Source: Chaetoceros tenuissimus
Lineage: Eukaryota; Bacillariophyta; Thalassiosirophyceae; Chaetocerotales; Chaetocerotaceae
Assembly: GCA_021927905.1 (NCBI GenBank)
Contig: BLLK01000047.1
Span: forward strand, 4,340,001 to 4,404,000
Direction of reading: 5' to 3'
DNA length: 64,000 bases
The stretch's first letter is position 1; every line of letters begins with the position of its first letter. The notes beneath the pieces were generated by a model. It was not told the origin of the DNA. It worked only from the letters and a program-made list of their open reading frames with translations, and made no database searches. The position numbers were made by a program, and so were the translations under genes. Shown here piece by piece: positions 51,030 to 61,429 of the stretch.

Positions 51030-51628
51030 TTCACAAACTAGTTGTTGAAAGTAATAAAAATAAAGTGAGACCGGAACCGAGAAACGGATTTACACTCGAC
51101 ACGAAAGGAAAGTTTGGATGGCTGTCATGCACTTTGTACGTACCACATTCAGTATATTACGATTCTACCTACCGCTAGATTTTTATGGGACTGAAATGGG
51201 CTTAAGTAAAGAGCTATTTCTGCGACATTTTCTTCAAAACGAAGTTGGTTACCATTGAAATACATTGTATTCCGAATGAACAATGATAATAGAACCTGCT
51301 ACATTCAATGATATGTTTTTCATTTATCTTTGTGTATTGAAAAAGAAGGACGGAATTTTCAAAGGTATTTTTTTTATTAGATTTTTCAGCTCAACTGAGT
51401 ATCAACTTCGCGGGTCTCAACTTGACGCAAAAAAATGTAAAACTCAAGTGATCAATATTTTTTGATTTTTTGTGTGAAAATCATATTTCTATACATAAAT
51501 CGATATGATATATATTAAAGAGCATTATTGAAGTGTTAAATATAGAATTTTGTTGATCTATGATTTTCATAAGCAAAAACCTATAGTTCAAATGTACTGG
51601 TGTATATCTAATGCAATATTCAAGGGAA

Positions 51629-51716
51629 TTTTTCCTTTCTGCCTTGTAGTATTTAAAAGAGATGGTAAAGAATAGATTGCCGAGCAGAAAGGAAAAAAAT
51701 ATTTTGTTTACCATCT
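51629..51716. repeat. interleaved (A-B-A'-B') inverted repeats
   Basis: Arm A TTTTTCCTTTCTGC (51629-51642) pairs perfectly with GCAGAAAGGAAAAA (51684-51697). Arm B AGATGGTAAA (51660-51669) pairs perfectly with TTTACCATCT (51707-51716). B lies between the A arms, and B' lies outside them, the order that forms a pseudoknot rather than nested stems. No open frame or known RNA matches. Confidence 0.65.
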
Positions 51717-52167
51717 GTAATTCTTGATTTTGTATTATACAAGCAGTCATTGGTTTTTCCGTACTACATCCGTACGTATTAAACATAGGTTTTGTTATCC
51801 CTAAAGGAAATGGTAGAAATTTTTCATTTTGTCGCATTAACTTCGTACAATAGCCCCCCAAACACGACTGGCAATGTAGCGGCAGGTAGATTCTTGTTTA
51901 AAGGCATGCAGACCGGTGTTGCAGACCTAATTCTTGTTTTCTGAAGATCAGAAAGGTACAGCAATTCAGGATGATGTCATATCTTCGTATGCCTTCCGAT
52001 GAAAGAGAATAACGAGAAGCTGGGCAAGAAACAAGAAAATCTCATGTGTATGCACCTCGTTTTATTTTCATTTTCTTTACACTAGAGTATTTATTTCATA
52101 CAAATTGAATATTTTCTTTCTCTTAGGTATTTAAACCTATTCATAAAATATTTCTTCGTAAAGCAAG

Positions 52168-52197
52168 TGAACGAGCTAGTAATGAACGAGCTAGTAA
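52168..52197. repeat. 15-base tandem duplication
   Basis: TGAACGAGCTAGTAA is repeated twice without a gap. It is a simple local duplication; no function inferred. Confidence 0.85.
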
Positions 52198-53320
52198 CAG
52201 CCTATCAGGTAGGAGATAGCTAGGAGGAGGAAGCAATCAGCTGCCTGTCATATTCCTTTTTTTGACTGGCTCGCTCCATTGCATATGAGAGTTGATGCAA
52301 CTAGCACAGGATTGAGAGCTACTGTATAGTTTACGTTGTATATTTTTATTGTACAGAAATGAATTGCTTATAGCTAGGATGATGCTATTTTGTATTTTTT
52401 GTGAATAGAACAAAAATTTACTATTCTGAAAAGAGCTTGACATCATAAAGTGAAACACAAGTCATTGATGAATTATGGTGTGGCTGTCCATATAACTATC
52501 TAGATTTTTGTCGCTTATTTGAAGAAAGCAATTACACGTCTTTGCCTACAATATCTATCAGATTCGGAAATTGCCAATCAAGTGAACAAGCAAAATAAGG
52601 ACCACATGATACTTCTTATCGTTTGTATAAAGATTGCGAGTACTTTCATACTAGATGGTAATTGCTTTTTTAAGTTACATACACAACATAGTGTCTTGTA
52701 GAACAAAAATGTACTATATGCCACTACTTGCTACAAAAGAACAAAAGCAAGAAGTGAAAGACTTGCATGAAGCATAGACGGGAATTCTCGTGCGTTTTTT
52801 CCTAACATTTACATCCAATCAAATTTCAGACAAGAGAGATGATATTCCAACCACACAAATTCAGTTGATCTGCATGAAAGAGTGATAAGTCGATAATTCA
52901 ATGGTTCATAGAGTTAACCTTATTACCTAACCTCTTCCTCCAATCAGAATTTTGAAGCAGCTGTAAGAAAATCAAAATCAGGTGTTCGTTTTCAGGATGC
53001 AGTCCCTCATAAAGTCTTGCAATTGAGCTAAATATTCCAATGACACCTTGCTTGATTCCAAAAACGAATGCTTTTAGGCTACTTTATGCCAAAATGTAAG
53101 ATGCATCGTGACATTCTGAGAATCTTTTTTTCAATGCAGACTGCAGTCCCCAAAGGTTTCGTTTTGAACCAATGGAATGTTGCAAGTAAGGAGGTATGAA
53201 CATGAATGAAAGTGGAGTAGAGCTGCAGGCAGTCGTTTGCTTTATGTTCGCCTCTCCTCTCCAAATCTACATCGACATAAATCTATCTTTTTCCAAAATA
53301 TATATCACAAACTCGATAGT

Positions 53321-55093
53321 ATGATGAAATATACATGTTCAAAATGGAGCTTGGCAGTCGGGCTGCTTCTCAAGGCATCACATGTGTCTTGTGATTCTAT
53401 AGAATTTGGAATCTATACAAAGGTACCAGAAGCAGCAGCAGCATTGGTGAGTTTATTCGTGTTGGTCATTCCTTCCAGAGTTCTTTACTCATTGTAGTCG
53501 TTGTTGTTCTTTACCTTGATAGGAGACAAACAACAATGGCATCCTTCAAGAAGCAATCGCAGTTGTATCTGATGTTGTGTCATCCGAAACATCGAATCGT
53601 ACCGACTTTGAGATTGCATCTCCTCTTTCTCAACAAGCTGCTAGAAAATATCTACTTGAAACTGTTTACGAAGAAAAGGACTTTGTGAATCAAGACGGTC
53701 AAGTGCCTCCTTATTGGGAACATAGAAATGTTTCAAATGAAACTGAAATTCATACTATGGGACCTTGCTATATGCCAAACGAAATCACTGCCGAAAACTG
53801 GCGTCAATTGATTCTTCAAAATGAACATCATGATGATAAGTTTGAATACTCAGATGTCAATCCTTTGTATCAGGATGCAAATGACAATGATTTGAGTAAC
53901 ATGTGTCGACCTAGCTTTGTCATTATCGGAGCAGGAAAAACTGGAACGTCGTCATTGTAAGTAGAAATATTGCATATATGTTGCTAGATGTACATCATTT
54001 TAAAGTATTCTCGACTCACGTAGACTGCTATACTAGGTATCAATACCTCGTAGGACATCCAAAAGTATTACCTGCAAAAAATAAACAAGTAGACTACTAC
54101 AGATACCACAGCGAGAATACAATGAAATGGTACCTTAGCAACTTTCCCAGAGCACAAGACTTTTTATCTTCCGGTGCACTCATGACTGGTGAAGCATCAC
54201 CGGGATATCAGCCATATCCTAAAATTGCACATATGCTTGGACATCGAATGCAGACGTTTGCCAATAGTGGACAACATCTACCTAAAAGATCTCCTAGAAT
54301 CATTTCTATTGGAAGAAATCCATTGGAAAGGTCGTATTCTTCCTATAATTACAACTATCGTGATCCACTCATAAAGAAGTTGCGAGAGGAAGATGAGAAA
54401 CTCGATATTTATCATGATGATGAATGGTATATGCAACATAGGATATTTTCCTTTGAACAAATGGTTCAAGCGGAACTACATGTATTGCGTGAATGTTTGC
54501 TTACTTCTCTAGGTGAAGAAAGGACATTTGAAGTATATTCCAATGAAGAGTGGGCTGTGCCAATTTTCGAAAGAAGAAGGCAACTCGGTCAAGCACCATT
54601 GATTGACATTGAAACATGCTATGGAGATGTCGTATCCGATGCAATTCCTCGTAGACAATGGACTCAACTCGTCCAAGATTACCCTGAGAAAATCATTAAT
54701 GTGCCAAAGTTGCACGTCGTTCAATCCATGGTAGGACGCTCCTTGTATACTCTTCCTCTCGAATGGTGGTACGAACTCTACCCAAAGGATGAACTATACC
54801 TCGTCTGCAATGAAGAATTGAAACATGACACTGCTAATACAGTTTCCAAAGTGAGTGACTTTTTGGGATTGCCTCGATTTGACTTTACCGAAGTTACAAG
54901 TAAAGGACACTACAATGTAGGAAAAAATGTTGGATACAATACTCCAACTCAAATGCCTGTCGATAGCAACAGTCCAGCGCCAGCAGCTTCTTCTATTCCA
55001 ATTTCGATCGAGTTGAAATTGCAATATGAAGAATTCGTAAGGCCATTCAATGAACGACTCTTTGAACTCACTGGGAAGAGATGCAATTGGTGA
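53321..55093 (+). CDS. secretory-pathway sulfotransferase
   Basis: Exons 53321-53446, 53523-53956 and 54037-55093, GT-AG; product 538 aa. It probably transfers sulfate from PAPS to a glycan or protein in the Golgi. The N-terminus KYTCSKWSLAVGLLLKASHV is a signal or anchor segment. FVIIGAGKTGTSSLY at about 173-188 is the 5'-phosphosulfate loop, with the conserved Lys and Thr-Ser; RIISIGRNPLERSYSSYNYN further on is the 3'-phosphate motif (Arg...Ser). TGEASPGYQPYP between them is also typical. The C-terminal half keeps LYPKDELYLVCNEEL and a DFLGLPRFDF segment, as in carbohydrate sulfotransferases. Splices fall inside the PAPS loop region and preserve it. Acceptor substrate unknown. Confidence 0.9.
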
Positions 55094-55433
55094 TTGCGTT
55101 ATGATATTTGAATAGAAATACATACATCTATAAAAATTATAATGGAATATATATATATATATATTTGAAGGTATCGTCTTCCACTAAGGAGAAACCATCT
55201 ACTTAGTATGAATAGAACCAATCCAAATCGAAATGAAAATTTGGAAAATGAGATTTTCAATCCCATCTTTCAGTCTTGTTGGCGCGCCGTTTTTACCTCA
55301 CACAACATCTTGTTGTTTTACTTCTTTAATGTTCATCTTATTCTACTTGTATCTATATGAGTATCATTTCCTCCGTTGTCATCGACAAATTCTCTGTTTT
55401 ATTGCCAGTTCGTATTTCTAAAGAATTGTAAAG
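55094..55433. other. intergenic with (AT) microsatellite
   Basis: Holds an AT dinucleotide run at 55145-55165 and GGCGCGCC at 55281-55288, a GC-rich palindrome in an AT-rich setting 146 bases before the next start. No gene. Confidence 0.5.
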
Positions 55434-56189
55434 ATGAGGAGCAATTATGAACCAGAATCATCGAGTATGAATAACTACGACGATGAGGTACTGTCAGAGG
55501 ATTCATCAGTGAGAAATTCATTCTCTGCATCTCGTCCTAATTCTTCTCATACTACAAGTACTACAACAGTATCCAAACGAACAAGAATACGAAACGCAAT
55601 GATTCAATTTGCCAAACAAGAATTTACAAAAGACAAACATGACACTACACAAATTGAAAAAGTAGCACCTATATCCCCTACACCACTCAAATTATTACAT
55701 CACGTCATGCCTCATTTAAATCTACATAAAAATTCCAGGATAATAGAATTGGGATGTGGAGATGCCCGTTGGCTAACACATTTATGTCAAACATTTAATT
55801 GTCAAGGTATAGGTGTTGACATTGATTCAGAACGGTTAGCACTTGCACGACGGAATATATCCCAATTGGAAAACAAGATTGTTATAAAAGAAGAGGATAT
55901 ATTTGATTTTCTGCACTCCATCATGTTAAATGAAAAGGATGTATTAGTCATGTATCTCTTTCGCGAAGCCATGATTCGTATTGCTTCTATATTGAATGAA
56001 AAGGGATGGAAATGTGCCTTTGAATTAAGTGAGGAGAAAAAGAAGAGTGGAGAATCACTTCAGCATGATGTTGATCATTTTGACATTATGCAAATAGTTT
56101 GTATAGGTTTCACATTACCAGGATTGAAACCAATTTGGAGTTCGCAAGTGGAAGGAATTCGATGTTACATTTATCATTGTAGGAAATAG
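55434..56189 (+). CDS. small class I SAM-dependent methyltransferase
   Basis: Single exon, 251 aa. After a Ser-rich N-terminus of about 75 residues, the Rossmann-type domain begins: SRIIELGCGDARWLTHLCQT (motif I, Glu-x-Gly-x-Gly), GIGVDIDSERLALARRNI (acidic residue after strand 2) and VIKEEDIFDF (motif III). The usual motif IV is DVLVMYLFREA. The product is short after that, with no recognisable substrate domain. The order resembles small methyltransferases of the METTL or DUF families acting on proteins or small molecules, for example the ATPSCKMT type, which methylates ATP synthase c-subunit lysine and has a similar D-x-x-x-x-Y-L segment; this is a guess. No targeting peptide. Confidence 0.75.
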   Translation: MRSNYEPESSSMNNYDDEVLSEDSSVRNSFSASRPNSSHTTSTTTVSKRTRIRNAMIQFAKQEFTKDKHDTTQIEKVAPISPTPLKLLHHVMPHLNLHKNSRIIELGCGDARWLTHLCQTFNCQGIGVDIDSERLALARRNISQLENKIVIKEEDIFDFLHSIMLNEKDVLVMYLFREAMIRIASILNEKGWKCAFELSEEKKKSGESLQHDVDHFDIMQIVCIGFTLPGLKPIWSSQVEGIRCYIYHCRK

Positions 56190-56757
56190 AAATAAAAGTG
56201 TAAATAGAAAAAGATACGATGAAACTGAGTTGTAGACGTCCTTTATAAGTGTATAGTTGATTGCATAAATTTATAAAAGATATCATATTTCTTTCAAGCC
56301 ATGGCTTTGCTCCTACCTGCATACATTTCGACAAAGATGAAGAATAAAACATTTTTACAAAAGTACAGACCAGCATAATTGTTTGTCTCCTTTTCTTCCC
56401 CTTTGGCTTTTCGCAAACATAGTTTATATAGTCTACAATAATTAGATTATGCTATGTCAGTCACTACTAATAAATAATACCAAGAACTTGGAATGAATTC
56501 GAGCATCCACCAATGACTGCAATGACAATAACTGGCAATGCTGTCTAGCTATTTATACTCATCCATTGTTGGGTTGGGGATTGATCTTGACCGTACAACA
56601 CAAGTAAAGAAAGCTGCAACAGAAAAACATGAAATAAAGCAACGCATCTTTCATTACTATTGATGTTACTACTGCTACTGACTGTTCATAAAGCAAGTTC
56701 AGTACTCTACTGCAGTCATTGATATCACGTCATAACAACACTACTAATTACTACAAG
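56190..56757. other. intergenic
   Basis: No supported gene. AT-rich 3' flank of the methyltransferase and 5' flank of the next gene. The frame upstream of 56758 has no ATG. Confidence 0.4.
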
Positions 56758-58491
56758 ATGCTCCTCAAATATAAATTTCTAATTTCAAAAAGTTCTCTCT
56801 CGAGTCCCATCTCATCTCGTCTCTTATCAACTGCACCTTCAGTCTCCAAAACACAAAAACAACACTTGGCAAATAATTTCAACAATCGTCGAGCAGCCTA
56901 CAAAAAATCCGTTGGAAAACTCAGAAATCGATATGCAATTGAAATTCAACAACAGAAACAATCCGATGAACAAGCCTTGAAAGAAGCCAAAGCCAAGGAG
57001 ACGAGAAAGCGTTTGGAAAGACAACGTGTCAAGAATCTCAAGAGTGTAAAGAATGCCATGAGACATGAAGAACAACGAAGAGCTCAGGCTCTGAATAAGA
57101 GTGAAAAAATCAAGAGTAGTCAGGAGCATTTGCTAGACAGAATGGAGAGATTTGACAAAGCTCGTCAACTTGTTTTAAATGAATTGGAAGCTGAGTCAAA
57201 ATATTGGTTGACCACTTCTGAAGAAGTCGATGCAGCCTTGACTGGTGAAGAACAGATTCAAAAACTATGGAGTCGTCCAGGACAATTCATTGGTGCACCA
57301 CTTCCTTCCGAGGATGCGGAATATTGGAGATTTGAAAGTCACACCTGGGACATGTCCAAAACTTATACCTCTTTAAGAGAAAAACAAATGCAAGAACTAG
57401 AAGACATGGCGTACTTTGATGCCAACCTTTCTGAAACATATTGGAATGATGATCGTATTCAATTCCAAAATGAATTGGAAGAAAAGGCTAAATTGCGTGC
57501 TTTGGTGAGAGAAGAAGGACGTAAATCTCTTTTAATGAAACAGAGACAAATGATGCAGGATATTTATACACAAGAAAATTCTGTTGGACCAGATGGTTTG
57601 CCGGTAGTTCCAAAAACCATGGCGGCTCCTTCACTCAATGTATTGGCAGATTATGAAGCTATGGAAAAGGAAGGTGTCAAAATTCTACAAGAAAATCCTC
57701 AACAATTTTTTGTTTTTGATAAAGATACGGAAGGCTCGAAAGGGAAACCACTTCGACTCAAGGATCCTGTTCGTGATGCATCTGGTACCAATACTCCCTA
57801 CCCTGAAATTCTGGGAAGACCACCAAAAGCGGATACACGTACTGAACGAGAAAAGAAACGACAAGAACGTGAAGAACGCATGTTGGCTGCTGCACAACAG
57901 GATGAAACTTCCGGAGTGGAATATGCTGCCGATGATGAAATTGCACCATCCTCTCAACCATTGGATTATGACACTCTTGCAAACTTTGGGGATGCTACAG
58001 ATACTGAATGGGAAGAAGGACTTGATCCTAATTCTGATGCGGAATTATTGGATACGCCTCGAGACAAACGTTTCACGGATGATGATGTGGAATGGATGAT
58101 TGAGCATTTGGAAAAGAAAATTGCATCCATTGAAGAACTTATGAAATTGGAAGCTGCCGAGAAAAAGAGTGCTATGGTTGGAAATGGAGATGAGGTTGCA
58201 TCGGCTCTTGGAGCCAATACTGTGAAATCTACAAAGGTGGATGATAAGGGACGTGAATACACTTCCTATGAGGTCATGGATGATACTAGTCCTGGTAATA
58301 TTAGTAGTAGTATTGACATGTCGGCATTGGATAGTTTGACTGAGGAACAAATGGAAGCAATTGAAGCATTAGCTTCTGAACCAAATGATACTGAAGAGGA
58401 TATCAAGAATGCATTGACAAAGGTGCCTGGTTTGTCGGAGGAGCAAATTGAACAACTTGTACAACTTGAAATGAGTCTCAAGAATGAATAA
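56758..58491 (+). CDS. probable mitochondrial coiled-coil protein, conserved but unassigned
   Basis: Single exon, 577 aa from ATG at 56758. The N-terminus LLKYKFLISKSSLSSPISSR with LLSTAPS is a convincing mitochondrial presequence. Residues about 45-150 form a long Lys/Arg/Gln/Glu helix (AKAKETRKRLERQRVKNLKS). A folded part follows with EEQIQKLWSRPGQFIGAPLP and EDAEYWRFESHTWDMSKTYT. The second half is acidic with a charged helix (TRTEREKKRQEREERMLAAA) and two UBA-like or short helical segments at the end (LTEEQMEAIEALASEPNDTE, LSEEQIEQLVQLEMSLK). This composition is usual for lineage-specific mitoribosome or translation factors, but I do not recognise the family. Confidence 0.7.
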   Translation: MLLKYKFLISKSSLSSPISSRLLSTAPSVSKTQKQHLANNFNNRRAAYKKSVGKLRNRYAIEIQQQKQSDEQALKEAKAKETRKRLERQRVKNLKSVKNAMRHEEQRRAQALNKSEKIKSSQEHLLDRMERFDKARQLVLNELEAESKYWLTTSEEVDAALTGEEQIQKLWSRPGQFIGAPLPSEDAEYWRFESHTWDMSKTYTSLREKQMQELEDMAYFDANLSETYWNDDRIQFQNELEEKAKLRALVREEGRKSLLMKQRQMMQDIYTQENSVGPDGLPVVPKTMAAPSLNVLADYEAMEKEGVKILQENPQQFFVFDKDTEGSKGKPLRLKDPVRDASGTNTPYPEILGRPPKADTRTEREKKRQEREERMLAAAQQDETSGVEYAADDEIAPSSQPLDYDTLANFGDATDTEWEEGLDPNSDAELLDTPRDKRFTDDDVEWMIEHLEKKIASIEELMKLEAAEKKSAMVGNGDEVASALGANTVKSTKVDDKGREYTSYEVMDDTSPGNISSSIDMSALDSLTEEQMEAIEALASEPNDTEEDIKNALTKVPGLSEEQIEQLVQLEMSLKNE

Positions 58492-58677
58492 AGTGCTACT
58501 TGGAATGCATTGCTATAATAAGTTATTAACAAAAATATATTTTAACAAAATATTATTATTTACATTCTAGTGATTTCTTTCTGTTTTTTTAGACTCTTTG
58601 AGAGTTGGAAGCCATTGGAATTGCTGTCACTGAATCGTTACATCACACACGCAATACCGTCAGCTTGCTTTCGAACC

Positions 58678-59737
58678 TCATCTTTCTACTCTTTCGATAG
58701 ACATTTTCAAGAACCTACTACCATCTGAACCATACATTTGGAATTCGTCCATTGAAATACTATACAATCCTCTTTTATTCTTGCTTTCCAACAAATCTCG
58801 AAAGGCAGGTAATGCCTGTCGCTTCCCTTTGGCAATCAATGGTGAAAATAATATAACTTCATCTACACGTTCCAATAGAATTTCCAAAGTATTCCAAAGA
58901 GGATGCATGACATGCTCATAGTAAATGAGGTCCGACCCAATGACGACATCAATGTCAAATTTCTCTAAAATGTTTCGAGTGGAGTCAGAATTGGTCCAAT
59001 CTAACGATTCAACAAATGCATTCTTGGAACTATCTTGTACATTATACTTTAGATTTTCCCCATGCCAATGAGTAGGTATATTCACGTCAAGATTGTTGTC
59101 ATTATTCTCATTATCGAAACTCTCTTTCCAAAAGTCTGTAGCCACAACAGATGAAGCACCCAAGACATCTCGACAGACTACAGAAGGCAAGCCAACTCCT
59201 GCTCCCAACTCGAGTATATTTTTATTTTGAATCTTGTCCTTGTTGGCACATAAATACTTACATGGAAAGGACAAGACTTGATGGCCATATTTCATGACCA
59301 AGATTTCCGCATCCAAACGATGTCGTTCTTACGCATAGATTCTGTTGATGAAATTGAAAATAGCGCTTCTTTGTTTCAAATAAAAGTTCGAGTTCATCTT
59401 TAGGACTTTTGTTGCTTTCTACTTCTTCTTCATTCATGTATAAATCTTGAAACGGAGGCTTTAATTCAAAACATTTTGATATTTCCTGTCCTTGTGAACA
59501 TTTTCCTCGGAGACTGACAAGAGACCACGATTTATCAACTTCTTGAATTCTTTCAAAATCTTCTATTTGTGATGAAGATTTCAATTGATGAGAATATGGT
59601 TCATTGCTTGCTGCATGACGACGAGTAGATTTTATTTGAGAAAAGGCATGGCAACAATTAGGTAATGTCAAATACGAGTATATGATGCTCAGAGTCAAGA
59701 GAAAGACAATTGCTCTTTTCTTGAACATATCCGTCAT
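58678..59737 (-). pseudogene. METTL21-like methyltransferase with plastid-type presequence and a one-base frameshift
   Basis: Frame 1 starts at 59737: FKKRAIVFLLTLSIIYSYLT is a signal peptide, and CHAFSQIKSTRR gives a Phe at the predicted cleavage site, as in diatom plastid ASAFAP presequences. It runs to GNLGHEIWPSSLVLSM, the typical start of METTL21-family lysine methyltransferases, and then meets TAA at 59258-59260. The next frame continues in register as KYLCANKDK, then NILELGAGVGLPSVV (motif I) and VVIGSDLIYYE (the DxxY motif) to 58678. The only disagreement is one extra T after ATG. The GTAAGT at that spot looks like a splice donor, but no acceptor gives an intron of normal size with the right frame. 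It is therefore a recent frameshift, an assembly error, or a shifted site; all other motifs are intact. Confidence 0.7.
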
Positions 59738-60502
59738 CGTGTAAAAATATGGCGTGTTATTGATGATTTCTGTCGAACTTCCTAGTTTTATTTTTCATAC
59801 TATAGGTCTTCATCAAAAATACAAGAAGGTCTTCATTATTATGAATGGCTTTGTGGCATGATATTTTAATGCGACTTTTTACATGAGCTAAGTTAATTCT
59901 ACAATTCTACCGTATGTGACAGTCGTGCTAAGTCATCATTTTGTCTTATATCGGAAAAAAGGTATAGATTTCGAATGTTCAAACGCTCCTGTCATTTCTT
60001 ATGTTGCGAAGAAAAGGGATTGTTCATTTAGGGTAAGCTTTACTCATATTTTTCGTTGCTAGGCAAAGAGTTAACAGCAAGGGGAAGAACTCTACTATGA
60101 AAGGTCTGGATGATCATCCAATCATGATTACAAAAGCAATTTTACGTCATAGCCATCCTGTTTATTGCGATACAGATTTCGATGACTCCAAACCTTACTA
60201 CTTTACTACATATAGTTATAATCCCCTTTTTTTCTAATTTATGTTTACTTATCAGTAGCTACCTTTTCTAGGCTTAAACAGATAGTGAGGTAGAAGAATG
60301 AGCGAGCTCTTGTCGATTGCGACTTTTCACAAACTAAACTAGATGAGTCTAGGTCATTGTTCACAATGACCGCAGGATCTTTCACTCCACATTTTTAGAA
60401 AAATGGATTGTTCTGAACCATAAGTAATAAACACATCTAGTTGGTATTGTATGCTTTTGAATGAATTGTTCTTAAGAGTACCATAAGAAGCATAGCTAAA
60501 GA
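59738..60502. other. divergent intergenic region
   Basis: Between the divergent METTL21-like and Cys/His protein genes. AGGTCTTCAT occurs twice 23 bases apart near 59805 and 59828. No gene, RNA or longer repeat recognised. Confidence 0.4.
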
Positions 60503-61261
60503 ATGACACCTAAGAAGAAGCAAAAAGAAGGCATAGCTCCCATACTTGTTGGAAATAAAAGTTCAATTGATCCCAATAATCTTAATTTGATCTACAATTG
60601 CGATATCATTTCTTTGAATGGGGATGAAGTTTCGAGAGATGGCGAAGCTCCCCTTTGTTTGGAAGGTAGTGATGTATTCAGTCCCATAAAGGGAAAAGGT
60701 ACCATAGAACATTTGTTATATTCTCCCATCAAAGTCTCAAAAGAGAAAGATAACCCTAACCCTAGAAAAAATCGTAGTAAGAATCAAGTGTCAAAAGGAT
60801 GCGAAAAGAAAAGCGAAGAAATTCAATACATCAAAATACCAGACAGAGCAAAGGAATATGGAACTCAATTCTCCTTTGAAGTATTTAAACATTTGCGCAT
60901 AACAAAATTTCGAGAATCAGATCGAGGAGGACGAAGTAAAACACTTGAAAATAAACTGTTTCTAACTCTTGGACTGTCTTGTAGATATTGTGATGGCGAA
61001 AGTGGTAAAAAGAAGGGGGGAAGATGTGGTCGATACTTTCCTACCTCCTTCAAAACATTCAAAGATCCAAACAAGATAATATTTTCTGTGTATCGACATT
61101 TGAAAAGATGCCAAGAATGCCCTACCGATGTAATACAGAAATTAGATGCTTTTCATACTGTCTATGAAACAGAGAGAGCAGCTCAAAAACGTGGGATGCA
61201 AGTGAAGTTCTATCAATTAGTTTGGAAAGCCTTTCGTGAAAAAGAATTCGAAAATTTTTAG
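60503..61261 (+). CDS. diatom-type Cys/His (zinc-binding-like) protein
   Basis: Single exon, 252 aa. Lys-rich start (MTPKKKQKEG) and an SPIKGKG/SPIKVSK pair in the first 80 residues. The C-terminal half has the conserved domain: KLFLTLGLSCRYCDG (Cys160, Cys163), GRCGRYFPTSFKTFKDPNK (Cys175) and VYRHLKRCQECP (His199, Cys203, Cys206). A C-x2-C...H-x3-C-x2-C arrangement around GRYFPTS is one I associate with many diatom proteins, some with other nuclear domains. Zinc binding and DNA binding are inferred from the arrangement; BED-type fingers are similar. No signal peptide. Probably nuclear. Confidence 0.75.
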   Translation: MTPKKKQKEGIAPILVGNKSSIDPNNLNLIYNCDIISLNGDEVSRDGEAPLCLEGSDVFSPIKGKGTIEHLLYSPIKVSKEKDNPNPRKNRSKNQVSKGCEKKSEEIQYIKIPDRAKEYGTQFSFEVFKHLRITKFRESDRGGRSKTLENKLFLTLGLSCRYCDGESGKKKGGRCGRYFPTSFKTFKDPNKIIFSVYRHLKRCQECPTDVIQKLDAFHTVYETERAAQKRGMQVKFYQLVWKAFREKEFENF

Positions 61262-61429
61262 ACTTGTAAGCCTGAAAAGATTTTCAGTACAAAAACCAGT
61301 GTATTGTAAAATACAACGGTGTATGCATGCTATCAGTTTTATCCAGCATTTCGTAAATAGCAAACTGTAGATGTATAAAAAGTGAAAAATCCTGTAGTCA
61401 TTGTTGAGTAAGGCTACAATAAGTTTATT

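Larger units (their letters stand above)
51030..53320. other. gene-poor 2.3 kb region
   Basis: No supported gene in either direction. It contains an interleaved inverted repeat (51629-51716) and a 15-base tandem repeat (52168-52197), listed separately. The minus-strand open frame at 51481-51861 spans the inverted repeat and has no family features. Confidence 0.45.

Noticed and set aside
51481-51861. 126-codon minus-strand frame in the gene-poor region
   Set aside because: Composition is that of AT-rich non-coding DNA; it runs straight through the interleaved inverted repeat.
53237-53320. Upstream extension of the sulfotransferase N-terminus
   Set aside because: The signal segment begins properly at the ATG at 53321; the upstream residues are polar and would mask it.
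59228-59260. An intron starting at GTAAGT in the METTL21-like gene
   Set aside because: Nearby AG acceptors would give introns of about 23-29 bases and none restores the second frame.
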